DNA of 64,000 nucleotides, from positions 1 to 64,000 of the forward strand of contig NZ_CAMXVC010000003.1 of NCBI RefSeq assembly GCF_947252345.1, given 5' to 3'. A program made the translations under genes and the position numbers. Source of the DNA: an uncultured Finegoldia sp. Lineage in GTDB: Bacteria > Bacillota > Clostridia > Tissierellales > Peptoniphilaceae. The notes beneath the pieces are model-generated. The model worked only from the letters and a program-made list of their open reading frames with translations. It ran no database searches and was not told where the DNA came from. Position 1 is the first letter of the stretch; each line of letters starts with the position of its first letter. Shown one piece after another: positions 39,017 to 48,007 of the stretch.

Positions 39017-40321
39017 CTAGTTATTATTGTCGTCAGTATTTCTATCCCTGTTGTCATTGTCGTCGTTTTTATTTGTATCACTTTCAGAATTTTCTTTTCG
39101 TTTACGATTTTGTATTTCGTTGTTATCGCTGTTGTCATTGTCAGAAGACATATTTTTGTCAGAATTATCTGTATCATCAGAGTTTTTCTTGTCTTCTGAG
39201 TCAGTTACATTTTCTTTTGCCAACTTCAAATACTCTTCCAACGTTAGATTTTGGTCGTGTAGTATTTTTGCCAATTCAATTCCAACATATCTGAAATGCC
39301 ATGGTGCAAAATCCCTTCCAGTGATATCTTTTTTGCCTTCAGGATATCTTAAAATAAATCCATATTTATAAGAATTATCAATCAACCACTTGTATTCTTT
39401 TGATTTGGAAAATTCTTTTTTGTATTTTAGCGTGTAGTCTTCTCCTATAAAATCATATGCAAGTCCTGTTTGATGTTCTGATGTACCTGGCTTAGCAAAT
39501 TTCACATCTTCAACATCTTCTAGTTTTGATTGCTGTTCAAATGAACGGTAATCACTTACACTTCGAAGTATTATGCTATCTTTGTTTGCGTCATTAACCA
39601 TTAATGTGAATGATTTTCTAGCATCTTCATCAATTCCAGGGTCGTAGTCTGATGGTAGTGTGTATTCGTCGTTTACAATCAATACGCCTTTTATTACTTT
39701 GAATTGATTTTTATTTTCCACATCGGACAGGTCGGATTTCAAAATATATCCTTTTTTGCCGTTGTACACAACATAAGCAAATTCTCCTTGTTCAGAGTAG
39801 TACTTGACGTATGAATTATTAGCTACTTGCTCTAAGACCGTGGACACTTTCTCTGCTTTTTCGTAAAGATTTGTCATTTTGTTAGTCTTAGATATTTTCA
39901 CTAAAGATTGGACTATTGGCTGAGGTTTTGTCGGAGTTTGATTAGTAATTGTAGTTTGTTGATTTGGCTTTGATGAGGTTTTGTTGGTAAGTTTTTTTAT
40001 TGCAAATATTATCAACAAAATCAGAATGATTCCCGCAACTGCTGCAATCAATCTTCTTCTCATCATTTTTTTCTTTCTAGCTATTCTCTTTTGTCTAGCT
40101 ATTCTTTTTCGTTCCATTTCAACCATTTCCGGACTTAAGACAATAGTCTTACCCATGTCTTGTTCGTGATTGTAACTATTTCTTTTTCTTCTTATCTCTC
40201 TGCGATTTCTCTCGGCTTCTCTCTTTCTTCTTTTCATTTCGCTTTCTGAGATTTTGCCATCGATGAATCCATATTTTTCATTCACATCTCTGTAGCTAGA
40301 TTTTCTTCTGTCGTCAGCCAT
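39017..40321 (-). CDS. Membrane-anchored VanY-type D,D-carboxypeptidase with SH3-like domain
   Basis: 434 residues. A very basic cytoplasmic N-terminus (Arg/Lys rich, about 1-90) precedes one membrane helix (about 91-110), an SH3-like segment (about 140-205), and the VanY/DD-peptidase domain with the zinc motifs SEHQTGLAYDF and WHFRYVG. The last about 55 residues are an Asp/Asn/Ser-rich low-complexity tail. It trims D-Ala from peptidoglycan stem peptides outside the membrane. Not linked to vanA-type resistance genes. Followed by trxA and preceded by a FlaA1-like gene with 12-base spacing. Confidence 0.88.
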   Translation of the reverse strand: MADDRRKSSYRDVNEKYGFIDGKISESEMKRRKREAERNRREIRRKRNSYNHEQDMGKTIVLSPEMVEMERKRIARQKRIARKKKMMRRRLIAAVAGIILILLIIFAIKKLTNKTSSKPNQQTTITNQTPTKPQPIVQSLVKISKTNKMTNLYEKAEKVSTVLEQVANNSYVKYYSEQGEFAYVVYNGKKGYILKSDLSDVENKNQFKVIKGVLIVNDEYTLPSDYDPGIDEDARKSFTLMVNDANKDSIILRSVSDYRSFEQQSKLEDVEDVKFAKPGTSEHQTGLAYDFIGEDYTLKYKKEFSKSKEYKWLIDNSYKYGFILRYPEGKKDITGRDFAPWHFRYVGIELAKILHDQNLTLEEYLKLAKENVTDSEDKKNSDDTDNSDKNMSSDNDNSDNNEIQNRKRKENSESDTNKNDDNDNRDRNTDDNNN

Positions 40322-40333
40322 TTTCCACCTCTC

Positions 40334-42169
40334 TTATTGATGTTCTACATCTGGTGTATAGTTTGGTACTATTTTTTTCAATTGTTCAACTATAACTAAT
40401 TTCGAATTTTGCTCTGTAGTTTTTTTCAAATCCTTCAAATCTTCAGACAATTTTTCTTTATTGTGTACCACTGGTTCTTCTACAAATATCATATCATATT
40501 TTGTCTTGCTTATATTGTTAGCTTCGATCAATGGTTCTTCGTATAATTTTTCTCCAGGTCTTAATCCTGTAAACTCTATCTTGATATCCTTGTCTAATTG
40601 TAGACCTGATAATTTGATTAATTTTTTAGCTAAGTCAACAATTTTAACTGGGTCTCCCATATCCAAAACGAAAATTTCTCCACCTTCTGCCATTGCTCCA
40701 GCTTGCATAACTAATTGGCAAGCTTCAGGAATTGTCATAAAGTATCTGATTATATCTTTATGAGTTACTGTAATTGGACCACCTTCTTGGATTTGTCGTT
40801 TGAACAATGGAATTACTGAGCCATTTGAGCCCAATACATTTCCAAATCTAACTGCTACGTAGTCAGTGTTTGATACTTGATTTTTCGTTTGAACTAGAAG
40901 CTCGCAAATTCTTTTTGTACATCCCATTACAGATGTTGGATTGACAGCTTTATCTGTCGATATAAGAACGAACTTTTTGACACCGTGAATATCACAACAA
41001 TCTATAATGTTTTTTGTTCCAAACACGTTATTCAAAACGGCTGCTTGTGGTGAATGTTCCATCAACGGAACGTGTTTATGGGCTGCCGCGTGGAATACTA
41101 CATCTGGTTTGTGAATACCAAACAAAGCATTCATTCTGTCGAAATTTCTAATAGATTCAATGATGACATCTATTGGAGCATTCGGGTCTTTTCTTAGAAT
41201 TTCATTTTGAATGTCGTAAGTTGTGTTCTCGTAAATATCCAGCATTATCAATTTTTTTGGCTTGTATTTTAAAATTTGTCTGCAAAGTTCGCTTCCAATC
41301 GAGCCACCAGCTCCTGTTACCATGACAACTTTTGAGTTCAAAAATTCATTCAAAATATTTTTGTCTAGTACTACTTGGTCACGACCGAGCAAATCTTCGA
41401 TTTGAACATCTCTCAAATCTTTCAAATCCAATTTTGAGTCAATAAATTCATAATAGCCAGGCATTATCTTCACTTTTGCATTAAGTTTTTCACATTCGTT
41501 TAGAATTGATTTCTTGCGATTAGAATCTATTGTTGGAATGGCTAGTACAATTTCTTCGATATTGTATTGTTTTGCTTTTTCGACGATATCTTTTGTTTGT
41601 CCAACTATCGGAACTGATGATATGCTCTTGTCGATTTTTGTCACATCATCATCGATTATACAAACTGGCTTAGATTTCATTTCGGGATGTTTCATCATTT
41701 CTCTTACGACTAATACACCTGCAGCTCCTGCGCCAATTATCATAGAATTTATTTGACCTTCAACTTCTGATTCTTTGTATGATTGTCTGCTAGTATTAAG
41801 TCTTGCAATCATTCTTACGATTAAAACGAAGACAACTTCGAAAATCATCGCTATTAAAAAGCTAAATCTTGGCAAAGTTGATCTCACTAAAATCAAAAAC
41901 AACGACGATAACACGCTTGCAAAAGCAGTTGCTGCCCCTGCCTTTAAGTAATCCTCAAATGTTGCGAATCTCCACAAAACCTTGTACATTTTGCAGATAA
42001 ACAATATAACAATCTGAATTATTGTAACAATTAGAGCGTATTTGAGATAATAATTTAAATATCGTTGTGGCAAATTGCCATCAAATCTCAAAAACAAAGC
42101 TACAACATAAGATAAATTTATTATTACACAATCTAGAATCCCTAGTACTATATTTCTGTATTTGTTCAT
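40334..42169 (-). CDS. FlaA1/CapD-like nucleotide-sugar 4,6-dehydratase
   Basis: 611 residues. Four N-terminal membrane helices (about 10-115), a CoA-binding-like Rossmann domain (GAGAAG), and an SDR catalytic domain with VTGAGGSIGSE near residues 282-292. The active site reads NPTSVMGCTKR, where the usual YxxxK tyrosine is methionine, as in PglF/FlaA1-type UDP-GlcNAc 4,6-dehydratases. It starts synthesis of deoxy-amino sugars for glycans or capsule. No other glycan genes are adjacent, so the pathway must be elsewhere. Confidence 0.9.
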   Translation of the reverse strand: MNKYRNIVLGILDCVIINLSYVVALFLRFDGNLPQRYLNYYLKYALIVTIIQIVILFICKMYKVLWRFATFEDYLKAGAATAFASVLSSLFLILVRSTLPRFSFLIAMIFEVVFVLIVRMIARLNTSRQSYKESEVEGQINSMIIGAGAAGVLVVREMMKHPEMKSKPVCIIDDDVTKIDKSISSVPIVGQTKDIVEKAKQYNIEEIVLAIPTIDSNRKKSILNECEKLNAKVKIMPGYYEFIDSKLDLKDLRDVQIEDLLGRDQVVLDKNILNEFLNSKVVMVTGAGGSIGSELCRQILKYKPKKLIMLDIYENTTYDIQNEILRKDPNAPIDVIIESIRNFDRMNALFGIHKPDVVFHAAAHKHVPLMEHSPQAAVLNNVFGTKNIIDCCDIHGVKKFVLISTDKAVNPTSVMGCTKRICELLVQTKNQVSNTDYVAVRFGNVLGSNGSVIPLFKRQIQEGGPITVTHKDIIRYFMTIPEACQLVMQAGAMAEGGEIFVLDMGDPVKIVDLAKKLIKLSGLQLDKDIKIEFTGLRPGEKLYEEPLIEANNISKTKYDMIFVEEPVVHNKEKLSEDLKDLKKTTEQNSKLVIVEQLKKIVPNYTPDVEHQ

Positions 42170-42253
42170 ATTAACTCCTCTGACAATCTATTATTATCGT
42201 ATTCATTATATCATAAATACAAAACAAAAATTATACAAAAAGTTTTTTATAGA

Positions 42254-43315
42254 TTAAATTTCAACTCTCCAATTAAAATCATCTTTAATTTTGCCTGTTT
42301 GCAACTGTGTCAAAGTGTTGTAAATATGAAGGCTTAATTCTCCGATTTCCCCATTATTTACTGTCATTTCATACCCATCATACAACAATTTTCCAACCGG
42401 ACTTATTACGGCTGCTGTACCAGTTCCGAAAATTTCAACAAGTTCTCCATTTTTGTAATAATCTACAATGTCATCAATTGAAATTTTCTCTTCAGATACA
42501 TTTACTCCTTCTTTTTTCAAAAGTTCAATTACAGATTTTCTAGTTATACCTTCAAGTATGCTTCCATTGATTGCAGGAGTTATCACTTTGTCTTTAAGAA
42601 CGAAGAAAATATTCATAGCGCCGACTTCTTCGATGTATTTTCTGTCGACTCCGTCTAACCACAAAACTTGAGAGTAACCTCTTTCGTGCGCAATGTCTTG
42701 GCTTTTCATACTGCAAGCGTAGTTGCCGCCAGTTTTCGCCATTCCCATCCCGCCTCTTACAGCTCTCACGTAGTCTTTTTCCACATAAATATTTACTGGC
42801 TTCAAGCCGTCTTTATAATAAGAACCACTTGGGCTTGCTATCATGATGAATTTATACTTTTCGCTTACTTTAACTCCCAATTCTTCATCAGTTGCGATAA
42901 TAAAAGGTCTTATGTACAAAGAGCATCCTTCTTGTTCTGGTATCCAATCTCTTTCAAGATTTACAAATTCTTTCAAATATTTTAACGCTTTTTCTTCGTC
43001 GATTTTTGGAATACAAATTCTTTCGTTACTTTTGTTAAGTCGTTTGAAATTTTCTTCTGGCCTAAAAAGATATACTTTTCCATTGTTTTTGTATGCTTTC
43101 ATTCCTTCGAAAACTGTTTGACTATAATGAAAAACAAGCGCTGATGGATCTAGGCATATTTTCTCATAAGGAACGATTCTTTCGTCGTGCCATCCATTTT
43201 CTTTGTCATAATCCATTATGAACATATAATCCGTGAAGATTTTTCCAAATCCCAACTCACTTAAATTTTTGTATTTTTCTTTTAATTTTGTTGATTTTTT
43301 AATTGTTAAACTCAT
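42254..43315 (-). CDS. ilvE: Branched-chain amino-acid aminotransferase
   Basis: 353 residues, class IV PLP aminotransferase of the longer (eukaryote-like) BCAT type. The Schiff-base lysine lies in GMAKTGGNY, with GTGTAAVISPVG binding the cofactor phosphate. It interconverts Leu, Ile and Val with their keto acids. It stands alone without ilv synthesis genes, consistent with amino-acid catabolism. Its start lies just past the rpsR terminator, so it depends on read-through or a promoter within that hairpin region. Confidence 0.94.
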   Translation of the reverse strand: MSLTIKKSTKLKEKYKNLSELGFGKIFTDYMFIMDYDKENGWHDERIVPYEKICLDPSALVFHYSQTVFEGMKAYKNNGKVYLFRPEENFKRLNKSNERICIPKIDEEKALKYLKEFVNLERDWIPEQEGCSLYIRPFIIATDEELGVKVSEKYKFIMIASPSGSYYKDGLKPVNIYVEKDYVRAVRGGMGMAKTGGNYACSMKSQDIAHERGYSQVLWLDGVDRKYIEEVGAMNIFFVLKDKVITPAINGSILEGITRKSVIELLKKEGVNVSEEKISIDDIVDYYKNGELVEIFGTGTAAVISPVGKLLYDGYEMTVNNGEIGELSLHIYNTLTQLQTGKIKDDFNWRVEI

Positions 43316-43337
43316 TTTTTTCTCCTTATATAAAAAA

Positions 43338-43357
43338 AGCTACCAAAGAGGTAGCTT
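43338..43357 (-). terminator. Terminator of rpsF-ssb-rpsR
   Basis: An 8-bp stem AAGCTACC/GGTAGCTT followed by T7 on the minus strand, just after the rpsR stop and 22 bases before ilvE. Confidence 0.85.
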
Positions 43358-43365
43358 AATTGTTT

Positions 43366-43590
43366 TTATTCAGCACTGTATGGTAATAGTGCAACTTGTC
43401 TAGCTTTTTTGATAGCATCAGTTATTTGTCTTTGATGTTTTGCACTCAATCCAGTTACTCTTCTTGGCAAAATTTTGCCTCTTTCACTGATATAATTTTT
43501 AAGCATATTTACATCTTTGTAATCAATAACTTTTGTTTTATCCTTTTGGAATGGATCTATCTTTTTTCTAGGTCTAAATCTTCTTTGCAT
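43366..43590 (-). CDS. rpsR: Ribosomal protein bS18
   Basis: 74 residues of normal length, cysteine-free form. Contains the rRNA-binding [19 protein letters not shown] segment. Binds with S6 on the 30S platform. Third gene of rpsF-ssb-rpsR, the canonical order. Confidence 0.97.
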   Translation of the reverse strand: MQRRFRPRKKIDPFQKDKTKVIDYKDVNMLKNYISERGKILPRRVTGLSAKHQRQITDAIKKARQVALLPYSAE

Positions 43591-43610
43591 ATCTTTAAAA
43601 CCTCCTAATA

Positions 43611-44126
43611 TTAGAATGGAAGCTCGTCAACATCAGTTGGTACTGCATTGTCTCCCATTCCGAAATCGTCATTCTTATGAATATCGTTCGAATTTTGGAA
43701 ATTATTGTTTTGGAAAGAATTATTGTTGTATGATTGGTTGTTGTTATTATTGTATCCTTGGAAATTTCCAGAATTTGATTGAGCATTCGCTGATTCAACA
43801 AATTCAAATTGGTCAACAATTACATCTGTTGTATAAATTCTTTGTCCTTGTTGGTTTTCATAAGAGCCTGTTTGAATGTGACCTGTAAGCGCAATTTTAT
43901 TGCCCTTGTGGAAATACTGTCCAATAACTTCTGCTGTTCTTCCAAAAGCAACGCAGCTAATAAAATCAGCAGTAGGTTGGTTATTATTTTCGGCTTCCAT
44001 TCTCTTTTCTTTAGATAATCGTCTATCAACTGCAACAGTAAATCTAGCGTTCGCTGTTTGAGTATTGGCACTGTATCTAACTTCAGGGTCTCTTGTCAAT
44101 CTACCCATCAAACTAACATTATTCAA
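43611..44126 (-). CDS. ssb: Single-stranded DNA-binding protein
   Basis: 171 residues. OB-fold domain about 1-108 with [15 protein letters not shown], then a Gln/Asn-rich flexible linker (about 115-150) and the acidic tip ending DVDELPF that recruits partner proteins. Coats single-stranded DNA in replication and repair. Lies between rpsF and rpsR. Confidence 0.96.
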   Translation of the reverse strand: MNNVSLMGRLTRDPEVRYSANTQTANARFTVAVDRRLSKEKRMEAENNNQPTADFISCVAFGRTAEVIGQYFHKGNKIALTGHIQTGSYENQQGQRIYTTDVIVDQFEFVESANAQSNSGNFQGYNNNNNQSYNNNSFQNNNFQNSNDIHKNDDFGMGDNAVPTDVDELPF

Positions 44127-44147
44127 AACACTTCCTCCTCTTAACGA

Positions 44148-44435
44148 TTATTGTTCGTCAACTCTAACAACCATATATCTAATGATTTGGTCGATTAGTC
44201 TACATCTTCTTTCGATTTCTTTAACGAATTTAGGGTCTAAATCGAAGTTTACGATATAATAATATCCTTCTTTGATGTAGTTAATTTCATAAGCTAATTT
44301 TCTTTTTCCCCAATCGTGAACTTCTTCAAGTTTACCATTTTCGTCGATAACTTGTTGAATCCTTGAGAATACAGTATTTCTATCTTCTTCAGATAAATCT
44401 GGTTTAAAGATTAGCACTAATTCATATTTGTTCAT
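44148..44435 (-). CDS. rpsF: Ribosomal protein bS6
   Basis: 95 residues, normal length; [15 protein letters not shown] start and the [16 protein letters not shown] core. First gene of the rpsF-ssb-rpsR operon with GGAGGT ribosome site. Pairs with S18 in the ribosome. Confidence 0.97.
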   Translation of the reverse strand: MNKYELVLIFKPDLSEEDRNTVFSRIQQVIDENGKLEEVHDWGKRKLAYEINYIKEGYYYIVNFDLDPKFVKEIERRCRLIDQIIRYMVVRVDEQ

Positions 44436-44439
44436 ATGA

Positions 44440-44480
44440 CACCTCCTTGTGGTCTATTTGGCTCCTTCTTGGAGCAAGGA
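44440..44480 (-). promoter_or_regulatory. rpsF leader hairpin, possible S6:S18 autoregulatory site
   Basis: A small hairpin (44461-44465 with 44471-44475) lies just upstream of the rpsF ribosome site. rpsF leaders in many bacteria carry an RNA that binds the S6:S18 complex. The position fits, but the conserved bases were not verified. Confidence 0.35.
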
Positions 44481-44625
44481 TTTACCCATATATATTAACA
44501 CAAATGAATTTCAATTACAACAAATTTTTCAAAAAAATTTTGCTAATATTGCTTGTTTTTTATTTGCCACGGTTTTATGTTCTATGATAATATAAAATAA
44601 AGTTTTATTAAAAGGAGAATTTTTT

Positions 44626-45318
44626 ATGGAAAAAAAATTTGTACCAGAAGTCGAGTCAAATTTGAGACACAGACTCGTCCACGTTCCTGAATCAATTTAC
44701 AAAGCTTCGGGGATTACTGTGTTGGGAAAAAGAATAAAATCTCTCGTTTTCACAACTGACATTGCGATTATTAACAACACAAATGGACATGCAATTATGG
44801 CGGTGTATCCTTTTACGCCAACTTTGGCAATCACAAATGCTATCATTAGTTCATCATCACTTCCTGTGTTTGCCGGCGTCGGTGGTGGAATCACATCAGG
44901 ACCTAGAAGTGTTAATATGGCGTTGCAAGCAGAAATGATGGGAGCTTATGGTGTCATCGTCAATGCGCCGATGAAAAATGAAACGATAAGAGAAATGAAA
45001 AAAGTTTTGGATATTCCAATAGTCGCTACAATCGTATCGACATTTGATGATATCGAAGGAAAAATCGATGCAGGTGCTGCGATTTTAAATGTTTCCGGTG
45101 GAAAAAACACAGCAAAACTTGTTCGAGAAATAAGAGAAAAAGTTGGCGATAAGTTTCCGATTATTGCAACAGGTGGCGACAACGACCAAAATATAACGGA
45201 TACAATTAGTGCTGGTGCAAATGCTTTAACATACACTCCGCCTACTTCAGGAGAAATTTTCCACAGCGTTATGGCAAATTACAGACAAAATATGAGGGAC
45301 AAGCAAGATGAAGAATAG
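44626..45318 (+). CDS. Uncharacterised TIM-barrel protein
   Basis: 230 residues. Repeating beta/alpha units end in a phosphate-binding-like glycine segment: GVGGGITSG near residues 84-92, ILNVSGGKNT, IIATGGDND and GANALTYTPPT. The N-terminus VESNLRHRLVHVPESI is characteristic of a Firmicute family usually labelled only hydrolase; I know of no demonstrated activity. Strong AAAAGGAG site. It overlaps bioY by 11 bases, so the two are translationally coupled, which hints at a link with biotin or a similar small molecule. Confidence 0.75.
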   Translation: MEKKFVPEVESNLRHRLVHVPESIYKASGITVLGKRIKSLVFTTDIAIINNTNGHAIMAVYPFTPTLAITNAIISSSSLPVFAGVGGGITSGPRSVNMALQAEMMGAYGVIVNAPMKNETIREMKKVLDIPIVATIVSTFDDIEGKIDAGAAILNVSGGKNTAKLVREIREKVGDKFPIIATGGDNDQNITDTISAGANALTYTPPTSGEIFHSVMANYRQNMRDKQDEE

Positions 45319-45841
45319 TCTTAACACAAAAGAATTAATAAAGGCCGCTCTTTTTGCAGCTCTAATAATTGTAGGCTCGTATCTAATTGTTCCGCTTTAT
45401 CCCGTTCCGATTTCATTACAGAGTTTGTTTGCCATCGCTTCGGGATATTATTTAAAGAAAAATTACTCCAACATATCGGTTGCTTTGTATATAATCCTTG
45501 GCTTGATAGGTCTTCCTGTCTTTGCAGGTGGAAAAGGTGGAATACAAACAGTTTTTTCTCCTACGTTTGGATATTTGATAGGATTTTTGTTGCAAACTTT
45601 CTATGTTAAATACCAAAAAAGAAATTTATCAACTGCTAAATTATTTTTTATGTTTATCATAGCTTCACTTATTATATACGCTTGTGGGGTTGTGTATATG
45701 GGATTTTATTTTAAGTTTACAAATAAGCATTTTGATATAATGAAATTATTGTTCACGGGAATGATTATTTTTATTCCTGGTGATGTTTTGAAAGCTGTTT
45801 TGTTCAGTTTTGTTACAAAGAGAATAGAAAAATACATTTAA
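45308..45841 (+). CDS. bioY: Biotin transporter S component BioY
   Basis: 177 residues with six membrane helices; the PVPISLQSLFAIASGYYL and GLPVFAGGKGG motifs are typical of BioY. It captures biotin and associates with the EcfA1/A2/T motor, whose genes are at 16.2-18.7 kb. No biotin synthesis genes are seen, consistent with biotin uptake. No BirA-type operator was recognised upstream. Confidence 0.92.
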   Translation: MKNSLNTKELIKAALFAALIIVGSYLIVPLYPVPISLQSLFAIASGYYLKKNYSNISVALYIILGLIGLPVFAGGKGGIQTVFSPTFGYLIGFLLQTFYVKYQKRNLSTAKLFFMFIIASLIIYACGVVYMGFYFKFTNKHFDIMKLLFTGMIIFIPGDVLKAVLFSFVTKRIEKYI

Positions 45842-45847
45842 AAAAAA

Positions 45848-45879
45848 TCACGTGGGTACGTTTTAACGCACTCACGTGA
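45848..45879. terminator. Bidirectional terminator between bioY and fni
   Basis: A 15-bp imperfect stem (45848-45862 with 45865-45879) flanked by A7 and T7, between convergent genes. Confidence 0.88.
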
Positions 45880-45885
45880 CTTTTT

Positions 45886-46896
45886 TTATTCTGTGATTTC
45901 CTTTAATTTCCCGAAAACTTTGTAGTCTATTTTTTTGAGCTCTTGTATGTTTTTTGCTCCGAGCATAACCATCATCATTTTTGTTTTGTAGATAAGGCTG
46001 TCCATAAATTCCTTAGCAAATTCATAGCCTCCGTGCATCAAATACGATAACACTTCGCCACTCATAGCTGTCATATCTGCTCCCAGAACAATTGATTTTA
46101 CGATATCAACTGCTGTTCTAATTCCGCCGCTTGCAATAAGGAATAAGTCATCAGGTTTGTCTTTTAAATCTATTAAAATCTTAGCTGTTGGGATTCCCCA
46201 GCAGTAAAATTCAGAAAATTCCATATCAAATCTTCTGTTGTCCTCGATTTCGCAGAAATTTGTTCCCCCGTGTCCGGCAATATCAATGTATCTGACGCCC
46301 AAATCGTATAAATCCAACACATTTTTTTTGCTCATACCAAATCCAACTTCCTTAACGATTATAGGTACGTCTACATTTTCTAAAATATTTTTGATATTGT
46401 CCTTGATCCCTCTAAATTCGCGGTCTCCTTCTTCCATTATCAACTCTTGAATAGGATTCAAATGAAGACCGAACATATCACAATCTATCATCTGTATTGC
46501 TTTTTTTACATCGTCCAAGCTTTCTCTTGCGGATAAATTCCCAATGACGATGCTTTCGTTTTTTGGAAGATTTTCCCTTACAAGTTCAAAACTTTCTACA
46601 GCTTCTTCTTCTAAAAGTCCAATTTTTTGGCTTCCAACTGCCATTGGAATATTAAAAGTTTTGCACAATCTTGCCAAATCTTCGTTGATGTCACAACAAG
46701 AATCTCCACCACCTGTCATGGCATTAATCATAAATGGATAGTCTATTTTTTTTCCATTGAAATTTATAGATAAATCGACATCTTTTATGTCAATTTCCGG
46801 CAATGATGTGTGTTCAAGGTATATACAATCCAACAAATTGTTGCCTTTGTATTCTGATTTCAAATAATTTTCAATGTGTTCTTGTTTTCTCTCCAC
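45886..46896 (-). CDS. fni: Type 2 isopentenyl-diphosphate isomerase (FMN dependent)
   Basis: 336 residues from a GTG start at 46896 with a GGGGG site. Features of Idi2: RKQEHIENYL start, MTGGG near residues 60-64, HLNPIQE, VKEVGFGMS and AGHGGTNF flavin-phosphate region. It interconverts IPP and DMAPP using reduced FMN. Type 2 enzymes usually accompany the mevalonate pathway in Gram-positive cocci; none of those genes is in the window. Confidence 0.93.
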   Translation of the reverse strand: MERKQEHIENYLKSEYKGNNLLDCIYLEHTSLPEIDIKDVDLSINFNGKKIDYPFMINAMTGGGDSCCDINEDLARLCKTFNIPMAVGSQKIGLLEEEAVESFELVRENLPKNESIVIGNLSARESLDDVKKAIQMIDCDMFGLHLNPIQELIMEEGDREFRGIKDNIKNILENVDVPIIVKEVGFGMSKKNVLDLYDLGVRYIDIAGHGGTNFCEIEDNRRFDMEFSEFYCWGIPTAKILIDLKDKPDDLFLIASGGIRTAVDIVKSIVLGADMTAMSGEVLSYLMHGGYEFAKEFMDSLIYKTKMMMVMLGAKNIQELKKIDYKVFGKLKEITE

Positions 46897-46923
46897 AAAT
46901 ATACCCCCTAAGAGACAAAACCT

Positions 46924-47883
46924 CTAATTATTTTGATTCTCGTTGTTGTCTTCGTTGTCTTCTTTGTTTTCGTCGTTAGTGGTTTGTTCATCTAATTTGT
47001 ATTCAGCAAATAATCTGTCTACAATTTCCGATGTTTGTTCTTTGTCAGCGATATACCAGCTAATTCCATCATCTTTGTACTCGCCCGGTAAAATGTAGCT
47101 GTGTATTTTGTCAGGTGAAAAGTTTGGCAATTTTGTCAAATACGCCGTCATATCCCCTAAAGGAATATTGGTCTTAACATCTTTTTTGAAAATTTCAATC
47201 ATTTTTGGTAATTTTGTAATGTTAGAAGGACTAACCAATTGGTTCAACAATGTTTTTAAAAAATAATGTTGATTTTTAATTCTGGATTCATCAGAACCAC
47301 CAAAAGGATGTCTAGCTCTTACATATTGCAACGCCTCGTCACCGTTTAGTTTCGATTTTCCAACCGGTATGTGAATATGTCTTGATTCAACGTTGATTTC
47401 AACTGGAGAGTCCACTTCAACTCCTCCCATTGCATCAACGATGTGCTCTACGCTGTCAAAATTTATCTCTGCGTAGTAGTCAATGTCCAATCCCAACAAA
47501 TTTCTCAAAGCCTTCAACGAACCTTTTGGTCCCTCATAAGCGTGCGCTGCATTTACTTTGTGGATATTTCCGTTCAATCTGATTTGAGTATCTCTAGGAA
47601 TTGAAAGTATATCAACATTCCCTGTGTTGAAATTGACTTTGCACACCATAATCGTATCGGACCTTTGATGGTCTGTCGAACTAACTTCCTTGTCTATTCC
47701 CAATAATACAAACAAAAATTCATCCGGAATGTTTTGTTCAATTACGTTGTTTTTTCCTAATTCATCGCCTTTAATGTCGGAGCCTGTTGTTTTTAAACTT
47801 CCCAAAAATTTACCAGCACCAAAATATCCTCCCAAGAATAATGCTAGTGATATAAAAAAGACAATAACAGCCCTTTTCTTCAT
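46924..47883 (-). CDS. LytR-CpsA-Psr family protein
   Basis: 319 residues from the ATG at 47883, chosen over one seven codons upstream because it is 6 bases from GGAGG. One N-terminal membrane helix, then the LCP domain with DTIMVCKVN, SIPRDTQIRL and YVRARHPFGGSDESR, the arginine/aspartate set that binds the lipid pyrophosphate. The tail is Asn/Glu/Asp rich. LCP enzymes attach glycopolymers such as teichoic acid or capsule to peptidoglycan, consistent with the CWB2 protein needing a wall polymer. Confidence 0.92.
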   Translation of the reverse strand: MKKRAVIVFFISLALFLGGYFGAGKFLGSLKTTGSDIKGDELGKNNVIEQNIPDEFLFVLLGIDKEVSSTDHQRSDTIMVCKVNFNTGNVDILSIPRDTQIRLNGNIHKVNAAHAYEGPKGSLKALRNLLGLDIDYYAEINFDSVEHIVDAMGGVEVDSPVEINVESRHIHIPVGKSKLNGDEALQYVRARHPFGGSDESRIKNQHYFLKTLLNQLVSPSNITKLPKMIEIFKKDVKTNIPLGDMTAYLTKLPNFSPDKIHSYILPGEYKDDGISWYIADKEQTSEIVDRLFAEYKLDEQTTNDENKEDNEDNNENQNN

Positions 47884-47917
47884 TTTTTCCTCCAATTTTT
47901 TCATATATTAATAGAAA

Positions 47918-47942
47918 AAGCACTCGGCATAACCAGTGCTTT
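47918..47942 (-). terminator. Terminator of the large activase gene
   Basis: An 8-bp stem AAAGCACT/AGTGCTTT followed by T-rich sequence on the minus strand, between the activase stop and the LCP gene. Confidence 0.7.
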
Positions 47943-48007
47943 GTCATACGCTTATTTAATTATATCAAAAACAATAAAAATGTACACTAATTTTATTTTT
48001 ATGAAAA

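Noticed and set aside
43680..43765. Tandem-repeat-like AT-rich DNA
   Set aside because: It encodes the Asn/Gln-rich linker of SSB; no independent repeat element.
45848..45879. CACGTG-containing palindrome as an operator
   Set aside because: It lies between two convergent stop codons and is flanked by A7/T7, so a bidirectional terminator explains it.
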